From: Methylocapsa aurea
Lineage (GTDB): Bacteria; Pseudomonadota; Alphaproteobacteria; Rhizobiales; Beijerinckiaceae
DNA: 64,000 nt
NCBI RefSeq assembly: GCF_000746085.1
Contig: NZ_JQKO01000010.1
Span: forward strand, 124,001 to 188,000
Direction of reading: 5' to 3'
Position numbers and translations under genes: made by a program. Below are positions 17,184-27,598 of this stretch, in pieces (the stretch's first letter is position 1; each line of letters starts with the position of its first letter). A model generated the notes under the pieces. The model made no database searches, was not told the origin of the DNA, and was given only the letters and a program-made list of their open reading frames with translations.

Positions 17184-18675
17184 GCTCTTTCGCACGACGG
17201 TCTTCAAGATATCGCTCGCCTATCTGGTGATTTCGGCGATCGGCGCGGGACTCGTTCTTGGCAGCGTCGGCGGAAACATGAAGACGCTGATCGACGAACA
17301 GATCGGGCAGACGGTCGAGGCCGATATCAGCGGCCTCTCCGAGCAATATGCGCAAGGCGGCATGCGGAGTCTCGTCGACAGCATCGAAAAGCGCACCCGC
17401 CGGCCAGGCGCTGGCCTCTATCTGGTCACGACCCCCGCCGGAGAGCCGATCGCCGGCAATATCGCCGGCTTGCCGCCGGGCGTTCTCAGCCGTCCCGGCC
17501 TTATCGAGACCATCTACCAGGCGCCAGGCGGCGGCACCGAGACGCGGCGCGCGCTCGCCCGCATTTTCGCCTTGTCGGGCGGGTTCCGTCTCCTCGTCGG
17601 GCATGATCTCGAAGAAGGCGAAAGCCTGCGCCGCATCCTTGGCGGGGCGCTTTTGACGTCGCTGTTCTGGCTGGTCATCATCGGAACGCTTGGCGGGCTG
17701 TGGGTCGCGCGGCGGGTCCTCGATCGCGTCGACGCCATCAACGCCAACGCTCGCACGATTGTCGCCGGCGATCTGTCGGGACGCTTGCCTTTGGCGGGCA
17801 CCGGCGACGAACTCGATCGCCTCGTGCAAAATCTGAACGCCATGCTCGAACGGATCGCCGAACTCATGGCGGGGCTGAAGGAGGTCTCCGACAATATCGC
17901 GCATGACCTCAAGACGCCGCTGACCCGCCTCCGCGTCCGGGCGGAGCAGGCGCTGCATTTCGCCAAGACGCCGGAGGACTATCGCGGCGCGCTGGAAAAA
18001 GTGATCGATGAATCCGACCGCCTGATCCAGATCTTCGATGCCCTCTTGAACATCGCCAGGGCGGAGGCGGGGGCTGGGCGCGAGGGCATGATCGATTTCG
18101 ACGCGGCGTCCGTCGCCCGCGACGTCGGCGAACTTTACGAGCCGGTGGCCGAAGAGCGCGGCATCGCGCTCAAGGTTATCGCCGAGCCAAATCTTTTGCT
18201 GCGCGGAAGCCGGGAGCTGGTCGGTCAGGCGCTCGCCAATCTCGTCGACAATGCCCTGAAATACGGCGGCCCGGACGAGCTTGGCGCGCTTTCGCCGGAC
18301 AAGGCGGCCGCCTTGGACTTGCCAAAAGGCGCCGCCGGAAGCGCCGGTAAGGCTCAGGACAAAACCGTGGAGCTGTCGGCGCGGCGCCGTTGCGGCCGGA
18401 TCGAAATCAGCGTCGCGGATCGGGGGCCTGGGATCGCGGAAAAAGACCGCGCGCGCGTGCTCGAACGCTTCGTCCGGCTGGAAAACTCGCGTTCGCGACC
18501 GGGCTCGGGACTGGGCCTGTCGCTCGCGGCGGCGGTCGCGCGCCTGCATAATGGAACCTTGCGGATCGAGGACAACGCTCCTGGCCTTCGCGTCGTCGTT
18601 TCGTTTCCGGCCGCGCCGCTTCCCCGCCGGCCTCCCGCGCCGCTAGCCCTGGCGCAGCCGGATGCGGCGGCATGA
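17170..18675 (+). CDS. Sensor histidine kinase (HAMP, HisKA, HATPase)
   Basis: A 501-residue inner-membrane kinase, partner of the upstream regulator. It has an N-terminal helix (VFKISLAYLVISAIGAGLVLG), a periplasmic domain of ~130 residues, a second helix (ALLTSLFWLVIIGTLGGLWVA), HAMP, the H-box DNIAHDLKTPLTRLRVRAE with His near residue 243, an N-box (ALANLVDNALKYG) and G-boxes (DRGPGIAEKD, GSGLGLSLAAAV). The start overlaps the regulator's last codons, and its stop overlaps the glnE start by four bases (ATGA). Confidence 0.95.
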   Translation: MALGKLFRTTVFKISLAYLVISAIGAGLVLGSVGGNMKTLIDEQIGQTVEADISGLSEQYAQGGMRSLVDSIEKRTRRPGAGLYLVTTPAGEPIAGNIAGLPPGVLSRPGLIETIYQAPGGGTETRRALARIFALSGGFRLLVGHDLEEGESLRRILGGALLTSLFWLVIIGTLGGLWVARRVLDRVDAINANARTIVAGDLSGRLPLAGTGDELDRLVQNLNAMLERIAELMAGLKEVSDNIAHDLKTPLTRLRVRAEQALHFAKTPEDYRGALEKVIDESDRLIQIFDALLNIARAEAGAGREGMIDFDAASVARDVGELYEPVAEERGIALKVIAEPNLLLRGSRELVGQALANLVDNALKYGGPDELGALSPDKAAALDLPKGAAGSAGKAQDKTVELSARRRCGRIEISVADRGPGIAEKDRARVLERFVRLENSRSRPGSGLGLSLAAAVARLHNGTLRIEDNAPGLRVVVSFPAAPLPRRPPAPLALAQPDAAA

Positions 18676-21665
18676 GCGCGACAGACCGGGACCAAACCCA
18701 AGACCAAGGCAGAAACAGTTTGGACCTGCCGCTTTGGCGGCGCTTGCGGTCTGCGCCCCGCCTCGCCGATCCGCGTCGCGCCCGATCGCGGCTGTCCGAA
18801 TTTTATGCTGAATTGTCCGCCGCGCTTCCAGCCGCGACCGAGGCGGCGGAGATGCTCGCCCCAGATCCAGGCGTGCGCGCGCTGCTCGCCGCGCTTGCCG
18901 ACCATTCGCCTTTTCTCTGGCGTCTCGCGGTCGCCGATCCTTCCCGGCTCGCGCTTTGCCTCGCGAGCGCGCCGTGGACGCGGCTCGACGCCTGCCTCGC
19001 GACGCTGGACGAAGCCTGCGATCAGGCGCAGGACGAGGCTGCGGTCATGCGCGCTCTGCGCCTCGCCAAGCAGGAGACCGCGCTGCTCATCGCGGTCGCC
19101 GATCTTGGCGGCGTCTTCGATGTCGTTGAGACGACGGCGGCCCTGTCTCGCGCCGCCGATGGCTTCATCTCGGCGGCGCTGCGCTTTCTGTTGCGAGAGG
19201 CGCATCAGGCGGGGCGTCTGCGGCTGGGCGATCTTGCAACGCCGGAGGTCGGCTGCGGCCTGACCATTCTGGCCCTCGGCAAGCTCGGCGCCTATGAACT
19301 CAATTATTCGAGCGATGTCGATCTCGCCGTCTTTTTCGATCCTGATTGCGCCGCGATTTCAGGAACGATGGAGCCCGCCCGGCTGTTTGTCGGCATCACG
19401 AAACGGCTGGCGCGGCTGCTCCAGGAGCGGACCTGCGACAGCTATGTCCTGCGCGTCGATTTGCGGCTGCGTCCAGATCCCGGCTCGACCTCCGTCGCGG
19501 TCGCGCTGCCCGCCGCCTATTGCTATTACGAAATGCTCGGTCAGAACTGGGAGCGAGCGGCCTATATCAAGGCGCGCCCGGTCGCTGGGGACAAGGCGCT
19601 TGGCGCGGCGTTTCTTGCGACCCTGACGCCCTTCATCTGGCGCAAATATTTCGATTACGCGGCTATCGCCGACATCCATGCGATGAAGCGGCAGATCCAT
19701 GCGGTCCGCGGCCACGCCGAGATCACGGTCGACGGTCACGACGTAAAGCTCGGGCGTGGCGGGATTCGCGAAATCGAGTTTTTCGTTCAGACGCAGCAAT
19801 TGATTTTTGGTGGCAAGAAGCCGCGTTTGCGCGGCTCGCGCACGCTCGACATGCTGGAGGAACTGGGGCGCGAGCGCCGGGTGACGGGCGAGGCCGTGGC
19901 GGATTTGCGCGCGGCCTATCTTTTCCTGCGCGAAATCGAGCATCGCTTGCAGATGATCGGCGATGAGCAGACCCAGCGCCTGCCGCAGGATCCGCAAGCT
20001 CTGCGGCGTTTCTCGCGCTTTTGCGGCTATGGCTCGGAAAAGCGCTTCCGCCTCGAATTCACGCATCATCTGTCGCGCGTTTCGCATCATTACGCGCTGC
20101 TGTTCGAGCACGCGCCCGGGCTCGACGCCTCCTTCGGCAGTCTCGTCTTCACCGGCGTCGCGGATGATCCCGAAACGCTGGAGACCTTGGCGCGGCTTGG
20201 CTTCAAGAACGCGCCGCTGGCGGTGGAGACGATACGCGGCTGGCATTTCGGCCGCCGCCCGGCCGTTCAAACCCCCCGCGCGCGCGAAATCCTCACTGAA
20301 TTGGCGCCTCGGCTGCTTCAGGCTTTCGCCGGCTCGGGAGATCCCGACACCGCCCTCGCCAATTTCGATTCCGCGCTGGCGCGCATGCCGGCGGCGATCG
20401 AACTTTTTTCCATGTTGAACTCCAATCCGCGCATCTGCGAATTGTTTGGCGATATTCTGGGCGGCGCGCCTCGGCTCGCGCGCATGGTGATCAGCCACCC
20501 GCATCTCCTCGATGCGACGGTCAACCCAAGCATCCTCGAAGCGTCGGTCGAGGAAACCGCCTTCAAGCAACGCGCCGAACATCTCTTGCAAAACAGTTTC
20601 GGGACCGAGGAATTCCTCGACGCCGCGCGCGATTTCGCGCAGGAGGAGCTCTTTCCGATCGGCCTGCGCCTGCTGTCGGGCGCGATCGAGCCCATTGCGG
20701 CGGCGCGGGCCTATTCGGCCCTGGCGGAGAGCGTCATTCAAACCTGCCTCGCCTATGTCGAACGCGCTTTCACCGCCGAGCATGGACGCGCGCCGGGTGG
20801 GCGCTGCATCGTCCTCGCGCTCGGCAAGCTCGGCTCCCGCGAGATGACCGCGGCCTCCGATCTCGATCTCACGCTCATCTATGATTTCGATCTTGAGCGG
20901 CCGGACTCGGACGGGCCGAGTCCGCTTCACGCCGTGCAATATTATACGCGCATCGCGCAGCGCCTCATCTCGGCTTTGACCGTGGCGACGCGGCGGGGGC
21001 GGCTCTACGACGTCGACATGCGGCTGCGGCCTTCCGGCGGTCAAGGCCCGGTCGCGACGCAGCTCGGCAGTTTTCTCGACTATCAGAACAAGGAGGCGGA
21101 AACCTGGGAGCATATGGCTTTGACCCGCGCGCGCGTGGTCGCCGGCGATCCTGGGCTCGGCGCGAAAACAAACGAGGCGATCCGCGCTGTGCTGATGCGC
21201 CCGCGCGGCGAGGCCTTGCGGCGCGACGTCTATGAAATGCGCGGCCTGATCGCGCGCGCGAAGGGCGATAAGGATGGCTGGGATCTGAAGCTCGCCGCCG
21301 GCGGTCTGATGGATATTGAATTCCTGGCGCAATATTTATTGCTGGGCCATGCCCATGCCGAACCGGAACTCGTCAACGTTTCAACCTTTGCCGTCATCGA
21401 GATTGCTGGTCGTCTTGGCCTGATCGACGCCGAGGATGCGGGCGTTCTGATGAAGGCGCATCGTCTCCTGACCAATGTGACGCAAATACTGCGCCTGACT
21501 TTGGAGCCGGGCGACAACCCGCGCGCGGCGAGCGAAGCCGTCAAGAGGCGCCTTGCCGGGGTGGCGGCGTTGCCGAGCATTGGCGCGCTGGAAGGGGAGC
21601 TTCTGGAAACACGGGGCAAGGTGCGCGCCGTCTTCAACCGGCTTTTGGGGCGCGGGCAGGATTGA
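18672..21665 (+). CDS. glnE: Glutamine synthetase adenylyltransferase/deadenylyltransferase
   Basis: A bifunctional enzyme that turns glutamine synthetase off (adenylylation) or on (deadenylylation) in response to PII proteins. The 997-residue protein carries two nucleotidyltransferase domains: GKLGAYELNYSSDVDLAVFFD (~202-222, deadenylylase half) and GKLGSREMTAASDLDLTLIYD (~717-737, adenylylase half), both with the paired aspartates. Also GGIREIEFFVQTQQLIFGG and GGLMDIEFLAQYLLLG after each. The start overlaps the kinase stop, so nitrogen control is translationally tied to the two-component system. Confidence 0.97.
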   Translation: MSATDRDQTQDQGRNSLDLPLWRRLRSAPRLADPRRARSRLSEFYAELSAALPAATEAAEMLAPDPGVRALLAALADHSPFLWRLAVADPSRLALCLASAPWTRLDACLATLDEACDQAQDEAAVMRALRLAKQETALLIAVADLGGVFDVVETTAALSRAADGFISAALRFLLREAHQAGRLRLGDLATPEVGCGLTILALGKLGAYELNYSSDVDLAVFFDPDCAAISGTMEPARLFVGITKRLARLLQERTCDSYVLRVDLRLRPDPGSTSVAVALPAAYCYYEMLGQNWERAAYIKARPVAGDKALGAAFLATLTPFIWRKYFDYAAIADIHAMKRQIHAVRGHAEITVDGHDVKLGRGGIREIEFFVQTQQLIFGGKKPRLRGSRTLDMLEELGRERRVTGEAVADLRAAYLFLREIEHRLQMIGDEQTQRLPQDPQALRRFSRFCGYGSEKRFRLEFTHHLSRVSHHYALLFEHAPGLDASFGSLVFTGVADDPETLETLARLGFKNAPLAVETIRGWHFGRRPAVQTPRAREILTELAPRLLQAFAGSGDPDTALANFDSALARMPAAIELFSMLNSNPRICELFGDILGGAPRLARMVISHPHLLDATVNPSILEASVEETAFKQRAEHLLQNSFGTEEFLDAARDFAQEELFPIGLRLLSGAIEPIAAARAYSALAESVIQTCLAYVERAFTAEHGRAPGGRCIVLALGKLGSREMTAASDLDLTLIYDFDLERPDSDGPSPLHAVQYYTRIAQRLISALTVATRRGRLYDVDMRLRPSGGQGPVATQLGSFLDYQNKEAETWEHMALTRARVVAGDPGLGAKTNEAIRAVLMRPRGEALRRDVYEMRGLIARAKGDKDGWDLKLAAGGLMDIEFLAQYLLLGHAHAEPELVNVSTFAVIEIAGRLGLIDAEDAGVLMKAHRLLTNVTQILRLTLEPGDNPRAASEAVKRRLAGVAALPSIGALEGELLETRGKVRAVFNRLLGRGQD

Positions 21666-21691
21666 GTTGAAACGACGGGCGCGAAGCGCGC

Positions 21692-24070
21692 TCAGCCCCG
21701 AACCATGGCGCGCATTTTTTTCGGCGGCTGCAGTCGTCGCATCGCGCTGGTCGCTTGGAGCAACTTTTGCCGCGGCGCATCGCGCGACTCCGGAAGATGG
21801 ACGAGGACGATGGTGCCCGCGCCCACGGAGGACCGGATGCGCATCGAGCCGCCGTGGAGATCGACCAGCGACCGGGCGATCGCGAGGCCTAGGCCGGAGC
21901 CTTTCATTCCATTGTCGAGCGCGCCGTCCAATTGTTCGAACGGCCGGCCGAGGCGCGCCAGTGGCGCGGCTGGAATGCCCATGCCGGTATCTTCGACATA
22001 AATGTTCAAGGCGCCCTGAATGATCCGCGTGCGAACGCTGACGCGGCCATGTTGGGGCGTGAATTTGACGGCGTTGCGGAGAAGGATCGTCAGAACCTTT
22101 TCGAACGCGGCGCGATCGGCATGGATGCGTTTGTCCGGGAGCGTTTCGGCGACGACGACGATTTCCTTTTCCTTGGCGATCGCCTCGACCGCCGCGAGCG
22201 CGCCGCAGACCGCGGCGTCGATGTCGAAGTCGCATTTTTGGAGCCGGACCCGGCCGGCCTCCAGACGCGACATGTCGAGGACGTCCGAGATCACGCCGAG
22301 CAGATATTGGCCGCTTTGCCGGATGTCGCTGCAGTAATCGACATATTTCTGCGACCCTAAAGCGCCGAATGTCTCCTGCTCCATCAATTCGGAAAAGCCG
22401 ATGATCGCGTTGAGCGGCGTGCGCAACTCGTGGCTCATATTGGCGAGGAATTCGGACTTGGCCAGGTTGGCGGTCTCGGCCTCCGCCTTCTGCTCCAGGT
22501 ATTTTTCGGCGAGATCGGCCAATTGTTGCGCCTGCGCCTCCAAAGTCTGGCGCGACCGGCGCAAGTCGGCGACGGTCGCCATGAGTCGGCGTTCGCTATC
22601 CATCAATTGTTCTTCGTGGCGCTTCAGCGCGGTGATGTCGGTTCCAACCGAAACATAGCCGCCATCCTTGGTGCGCCGTTCGTTGATCTGCAGCCAGCGG
22701 CCATCGCCTAGGCAGGCCTCGTAGGTGCGGGCGCCCGCCTGCGGGCGTTCGCCGACCGCAATCTGAGCCTGGATGAACGGAGGCGCGCCGGCCGCCATAA
22801 CCCGGGCGTAAGGGGTTCCGGCGCGGACCGCCTCGCTGGTCAGATTGTGAAACTTCTGGAATTTGGAATTGCACATGACGAGCTGATTGTCGGCGTCCCA
22901 CAGGACGAAAGCCTCCGACACGGTCTCGATCGCGTCGCGAAGGCGCATGTCGGCGGTCGCGGTGCGCTCGGCGAGCGCCTTTTGTTCGGTGATGTCGACC
23001 GCGATCCCGACGAGATGAGGCGTCTCGCCGGGGCGTTCGCGCACAAGTTCGGCCCGCGCCCGCAACCAGATCCACTCGCCCTTGACGTTCTGCATGCGGA
23101 ACGCATGATCGACCGAGTCGGTCTTCGAGGCGGTCAGCAATTCGGCGATCGCCGCGAGGTCGCCGTCCTGGGGATGGACGAGCGCGTTAATGTCGCCAAA
23201 AGACAAGAATTGCCCAGCCGGCGCCATGCCGAGGATTTCATACATCGAATCGGACCAGTAGATGCGCCCGCGCGCAAGATCCCAGTCCCAAAGACCGCAG
23301 CGGCCGCGGCCTAGAGCCGTGTCGATGCGGTCGCGCACGCGTTCGCAAATCCGGTCGGCCTCGCGGGCGCGGGACGCCTGCCAGAAATAAGCCAGGGCCA
23401 GGGCGATGAGAACGGTGACGGTGGAGATGAGAAGAACGGCGATGCGAAAAGCGTTGGAGCGCCATTCGGCGAGAACCGCGTTCATCGGATAAACGATGGC
23501 GATTTGGCCAAAAGGCGGGGCCAAGGTGTGAACCGTCGCCAAGGCTTCCGCGCCATCCGAAAGATCGATGCGCAGGACGCCAGCCTTTTCGGCGAAAACC
23601 GTCAAAGGCTGAGCGGCGCCCAAATAGTCGGAAAGCGGGCCGCTGTCGCGCAATGGTGGATAGGACGCGACGAGGTCGCCGTCCGAAGTGCTGACGAGAA
23701 ACTGGTGGCCTCGCGCCAGGGCGCGAGAGGGAATCGCCTGTTCAAGCGCGGCGCCGGGATCGGCCGCGGGCGCTTCCTTCATGGCGGCGCGAAATGCGTT
23801 GGAGACGACGCCGGCGACCAATTCCAGATCGGATCTGGCGTCGGATATTGCGCGATCATAGGCGTCAAAGGTCATCGCCGTCGTAATGGCGGCAAGGGTC
23901 CCGATGAACAATGCGACCATAACGGGAACGCTACGCCGCACCCATATTTCGAGGGCGGTCAGACGTAGGAACGCCTTTTGCGTTGTCGTATCAGCAAGTC
24001 CTTGCGTATAGGCAAGTTCCTGCAATGCCTCTGCTTGCGCAGGTGCACGCGCCGCGTTTGCACGCGCCAT
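21692..24070 (-). CDS. PAS-domain sensor histidine kinase (PleC/DivJ-like)
   Basis: A 792-residue membrane kinase. Order: N-terminal helix (SVPVMVALFIGTLAAITTAM, ~48-67), extracytoplasmic domain (~70-210), second helix (IAVLLISTVTVLIALALAYF), PAS domain (GLWDWDLARGRIYWSDSMYEILG), PAC (GIAVDITEQK), a second PAS (AFVLWDADNQLVMCNSKFQ), a coiled coil, HisKA (MSHELRTPLNAIIGFSELM, His near 548) and HATPase (NAVKFTPQHG, DTGMGIP, GSGLGLAIARSLV). The HisKA sequence with FGALGSQKYVDYCSDIRQSG is of the PleC/DivJ type that acts on DivK/PleD. No receiver domain follows. It converges with glnE. Confidence 0.92.
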   Translation of the reverse strand: MARANAARAPAQAEALQELAYTQGLADTTTQKAFLRLTALEIWVRRSVPVMVALFIGTLAAITTAMTFDAYDRAISDARSDLELVAGVVSNAFRAAMKEAPAADPGAALEQAIPSRALARGHQFLVSTSDGDLVASYPPLRDSGPLSDYLGAAQPLTVFAEKAGVLRIDLSDGAEALATVHTLAPPFGQIAIVYPMNAVLAEWRSNAFRIAVLLISTVTVLIALALAYFWQASRAREADRICERVRDRIDTALGRGRCGLWDWDLARGRIYWSDSMYEILGMAPAGQFLSFGDINALVHPQDGDLAAIAELLTASKTDSVDHAFRMQNVKGEWIWLRARAELVRERPGETPHLVGIAVDITEQKALAERTATADMRLRDAIETVSEAFVLWDADNQLVMCNSKFQKFHNLTSEAVRAGTPYARVMAAGAPPFIQAQIAVGERPQAGARTYEACLGDGRWLQINERRTKDGGYVSVGTDITALKRHEEQLMDSERRLMATVADLRRSRQTLEAQAQQLADLAEKYLEQKAEAETANLAKSEFLANMSHELRTPLNAIIGFSELMEQETFGALGSQKYVDYCSDIRQSGQYLLGVISDVLDMSRLEAGRVRLQKCDFDIDAAVCGALAAVEAIAKEKEIVVVAETLPDKRIHADRAAFEKVLTILLRNAVKFTPQHGRVSVRTRIIQGALNIYVEDTGMGIPAAPLARLGRPFEQLDGALDNGMKGSGLGLAIARSLVDLHGGSMRIRSSVGAGTIVLVHLPESRDAPRQKLLQATSAMRRLQPPKKMRAMVRG

Positions 24071-24231
24071 GTCAGGCCCCCTCGAAACTGACCGAAGCGA
24101 TGTGCCGCATCTCTCCGAATCGAGATCATCTGAGTCTGAGTTTGGCGTTTTGTCCAGAGCTTAATGAAGGGTGAAAATAAAAATTGATCACGCTGCAATC
24201 TAGGATTGAAACGCGTTCCGTTGCCGCGCGG

Positions 24232-24906
24232 CTACAGGTCCGCGGTGACAAGCGCGAATGCGAAACCGTCATGGCCCTTGACCCCGACGGTCTGGATCGC
24301 CGTGGCGCTGACGCGGGGCTCGGCGGCCAGCAGCTTGTTGAATTGGCGCACCCCCTGGATGTCCGGATCGAGGCTGTCGGCGTCGATTACCGCGCCCTTG
24401 CGGACGACATTGTCGACGATGATCAGGCCGCCGCGCCGGCAAAGCTTGAGCGAAAGAGTGAAATAGGCGGGAATATTCTGCTTGTCGGCGTCGATGAAGA
24501 TCAGGTCGAAGGGGCCCGCGCCCTCGGCGATCAGTTGCGGGAGCGTGTCCAGGGCGCGGCCAAGCCGCAGTTCGACGACGTCGGAAAGCCCCGCGCGGAG
24601 AATATTGGCGCGCGTGACTTCGGCGTGTTTGGGGTCGGATTCGAGCGTGATCAACCGGCCGCCGGCAGGAAGCGCCCGCGCCAGCCAGATGGCGCTATAG
24701 CCGCCCAGCGCGCCGATCTCCAGGATGTTCCGCGCGCCTTGCAGGCGGGCGATTAAATGGAGCAGCTTACCCTGGTTCGGCGCGACGGCGATTGGCGGCA
24801 GGCCGGCCTCCCGGCTCGCTGCTAGCGCTGCTTCGAGCGCCGGGTCGGCGGGAATGAGCAGATCCGCGATATAGTCGTCAACCGCCGTCCAAAGCGCTTC
24901 GCTCAT
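24232..24906 (-). CDS. Class I SAM-dependent O-methyltransferase
   Basis: A 224-residue cytoplasmic methyltransferase of the caffeoyl-CoA/catechol O-methyltransferase type. SAM-binding motif I is ARNILEIGALGGYSAIWLARALP (~59-81), followed by GRLITLESDPKHAEVTRANI, and the metal-binding region includes FDLIFIDADKQNIPAYF and GGLIIVDNVVRKG. Its substrate is not evident. It lies downstream of pepN on the same strand (38-base gap), so they may share a transcript. Confidence 0.9.
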   Translation of the reverse strand: MSEALWTAVDDYIADLLIPADPALEAALAASREAGLPPIAVAPNQGKLLHLIARLQGARNILEIGALGGYSAIWLARALPAGGRLITLESDPKHAEVTRANILRAGLSDVVELRLGRALDTLPQLIAEGAGPFDLIFIDADKQNIPAYFTLSLKLCRRGGLIIVDNVVRKGAVIDADSLDPDIQGVRQFNKLLAAEPRVSATAIQTVGVKGHDGFAFALVTADL

Positions 24907-24943
24907 CTAAAATTCCTAAATTCTATCGCCCCATATCCGCGTT

Positions 24944-27598
24944 TCAGGCGAGCGAGCGCTCGACGATGTCCTTGACATCGGCGGAGAGACCGGGGGTTCC
25001 GGCGACGCGCCGCAAGGCCGCTTCGGCGAGGCCGCGCCGGGTCGCCTCCAGCGAACGCCAGCTTCTGAAGGCGGCGAGAAGGCGGGCCGCGACCTGCGGA
25101 TTCTTGCGGTCGAGTTCAAGGACGATTCCCGCGATGAAATCATAGCCGCTGCCGTCCCGAGCATTGAACTGCGTCTGATTCCCCGCGGCGAAGGCGCCGA
25201 CCAGGGATCGCACCCGGTTCGGGTTGCCTAATGAAAACGCGGGATGCGTCATCAGGTTCTTAACCCGCCCGAGGACGCCTTGTTCCGGGATCATCGCTTG
25301 CAGCGCGAACCATTTGTCGATGACGAGGGCGTCGCCGGCATGGGCGCGGTAGAAGGCGCCGAGCGCGCTTTCGCGTTCGTTGCCCGGCGCCAGCGTGAGG
25401 ACGGCGAGAGCGGCGATCTCGTCGGTCATGGTGTCGGCGCCATCGAACTGGCGCGTGGCAAGTCGCGCGCCTTCGGCCTGGTCGCCGGCGGCGATGAAAT
25501 CGAGCGCCGCATTGTGCAGGGCGCGCCGTCCGGCGGCTGCGGCGTCAGGCGAATAGGGGGCGTTTTCGGCGAGCCGCGCATAGGTCGCGCGCAAGAGTTC
25601 GGCGAGCCTTTGCCCAATCGCCTCGCGCAGCGCGCGCCGGGCGACATGGATCGCATCGGGATCGACATCCTCGCCGATCTCGCGGGCGATGTCCGCCTCG
25701 CTTGGCAAGGTGATCAGCTGCGCAGTGAAAGCCGGATCGGCGCAGGTCTCGATCCCGATTCGCAGCGCGTTAATGAAGCCTTCGTCCTGGACGGGCGCGC
25801 CGCCGGCGCGCACGAGGCCGACCGAGCGGATAAGCAGGCGGCTGGCATAGGTCTGCGCCGCCTGCCAGCGGTTGAAGCTGTCGCTGTCGTGGGCGACAAG
25901 CGTGATGAGATCGGGCTCGCTTGCAGCGTAGTTGATCTGCACCGGCGCCGAGAAATCCCTCAGCAAGGAAGGCACCGGCCGTGCGGGCGCGTCGCGAAAC
26001 ACGATCCGCCGATGCGGCGTCGTCAGTTCGATCACGCCGCGGGCAAGCTCGCTGGCGCTGGCGCCGTCTTCGTCCGACGTGCGCAGCGTCAGATCGCCAT
26101 CGGCGGCGACGAGGCCGAGCGCGATCGGGATCACGAAAGGCTCCTTATGCTCTTGTCCGGGCGTTGGTTTGCTGGATTGCGAGAAATCGAGCGTGAAAGT
26201 CTTGGCGGCTGCGTCATAGGCCGACGTCACTTCGACGAGCGGGGTGCCGGACTGATTGTACCAGCGGGAAAACTGGGTCAGGTCCCGCTGCGAGGCCTCG
26301 CCGAAACAGGAAATGAATTGCTCGATCGTGGCGGCGGTTCCGTCATAACGATCGAAATAGAGGTCCATGCCCTTGCGGAAGGCTTCATCCCCGATGAGCA
26401 CTTTCAGCATGCGGATGACCTCGGCGCCTTTTTCATAGATCGTCGCGGTGTAGAAATTATTGATCTCGCGATAGGCTTCGGGCCGCACATTATGGGCCAG
26501 CGGCCCGGCGTCTTCGGGAAATTGCGCGGCGCGCAAGGTGCGCACATTGGCGATGCGCTGCACCGGGCGCGAGCGCATGTCGGCCGAAAATTCATGGTCC
26601 CGGAAGACCGTCAGTCCTTCCTTGAGACAGAGCTGGAACCAGTCGCGGCAGGTAATCCGGTTGCCGGTCCAATTGTGAAAATATTCATGCGCGATGACCG
26701 CCTCGATATGGGCGTAATCCGCATCGGTCGCGGTCTCAGGGGACGCAAGGACATATTTGTCGTTGAAAATATTGAGGCCCTTGTTCTCCATCGCCCCCAT
26801 GTTGAAGTCGGACACCGCCACGATGTTGAAAACATCGAGATCATATTCGCGCCCGAATGCTTCTTCGTCCCAGGCCATGGACCGTTTCAAGGCGTCCATC
26901 GCATAGGCCGCCAAGGGCTCCTTGCCATGTTCGACATGGATGCCGAGCGCGACTTTGCGTCCCGATTTCGTGATGAATTCATCGTGAAGGGAGCCGAGAT
27001 CGCCGCCGACGAGCGCGAACAGATAGCTGGGCTTTGGAAAGGGATCATGCCAGAGCGCGAAATGGCGCGAGGTCCCTTCGATCTTGCCCTCGCCGATCTT
27101 GTTGCCGTTGGAGAGGAGGAGAGGGGCCTCAATACTGTCCGCCTCGATCCGGGTCGTATAGACGCTGAGGACGTCCGGCCGGTCGAGGAAATAGGTGATC
27201 CGGCGGAATCCTTCCGCTTCGCATTGGGTGCAATAGGCGGAGCCGGACCGGTAAAGCCCCATCAGCCTTGTATTGGCCGAGGGGTTGATCTCGGTTTCGA
27301 TTTCCATCGTGAAGGCGTCTTGCGGCGGGCTGGCGATGGTGAGCTGGTCGGGGGTCGCGAAGCCGGAGGCGGGATCCAGATCCGTTCCGTTCAGCGCGAT
27401 TCTCTTCGCAACGAGCCCATCGCCGTCGAGAACGAGCGCCGCATTCGGCCGTCCTTGCGGGTTTGGGCGAATGGCGAGGCGGGCTATGACCCGCGTCGCC
27501 GTCGGGTGCAGCTTGACATCGAGATCGACCTTGTCGATCAAGTAGTCGGGGACCCTATAGTCCTTGAGGCGAACGGGTTCGGCAGTGTCGGTGCGCAT
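24944..27598 (-). CDS. pepN: Aminopeptidase N
   Basis: An M1-family zinc aminopeptidase that trims N-terminal residues from peptides in the cytoplasm. About 884 residues from the ATG at 27598 (MRTDTAEPVRLKDYRVPDYL), which has GAGG just upstream; a longer frame from 27730 adds non-homologous sequence. Exopeptidase motif GAMENKGLN and zinc motif VIAHEYFHNWTGNR with the distal glutamate in LKEGLTVFRDHEF are intact. The C-terminal HEAT-like domain (KNLMTHPAFSLGNPNRVRSL) follows the E. coli type. Confidence 0.96.
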   Translation of the reverse strand: MRTDTAEPVRLKDYRVPDYLIDKVDLDVKLHPTATRVIARLAIRPNPQGRPNAALVLDGDGLVAKRIALNGTDLDPASGFATPDQLTIASPPQDAFTMEIETEINPSANTRLMGLYRSGSAYCTQCEAEGFRRITYFLDRPDVLSVYTTRIEADSIEAPLLLSNGNKIGEGKIEGTSRHFALWHDPFPKPSYLFALVGGDLGSLHDEFITKSGRKVALGIHVEHGKEPLAAYAMDALKRSMAWDEEAFGREYDLDVFNIVAVSDFNMGAMENKGLNIFNDKYVLASPETATDADYAHIEAVIAHEYFHNWTGNRITCRDWFQLCLKEGLTVFRDHEFSADMRSRPVQRIANVRTLRAAQFPEDAGPLAHNVRPEAYREINNFYTATIYEKGAEVIRMLKVLIGDEAFRKGMDLYFDRYDGTAATIEQFISCFGEASQRDLTQFSRWYNQSGTPLVEVTSAYDAAAKTFTLDFSQSSKPTPGQEHKEPFVIPIALGLVAADGDLTLRTSDEDGASASELARGVIELTTPHRRIVFRDAPARPVPSLLRDFSAPVQINYAASEPDLITLVAHDSDSFNRWQAAQTYASRLLIRSVGLVRAGGAPVQDEGFINALRIGIETCADPAFTAQLITLPSEADIAREIGEDVDPDAIHVARRALREAIGQRLAELLRATYARLAENAPYSPDAAAAGRRALHNAALDFIAAGDQAEGARLATRQFDGADTMTDEIAALAVLTLAPGNERESALGAFYRAHAGDALVIDKWFALQAMIPEQGVLGRVKNLMTHPAFSLGNPNRVRSLVGAFAAGNQTQFNARDGSGYDFIAGIVLELDRKNPQVAARLLAAFRSWRSLEATRRGLAEAALRRVAGTPGLSADVKDIVERSLA

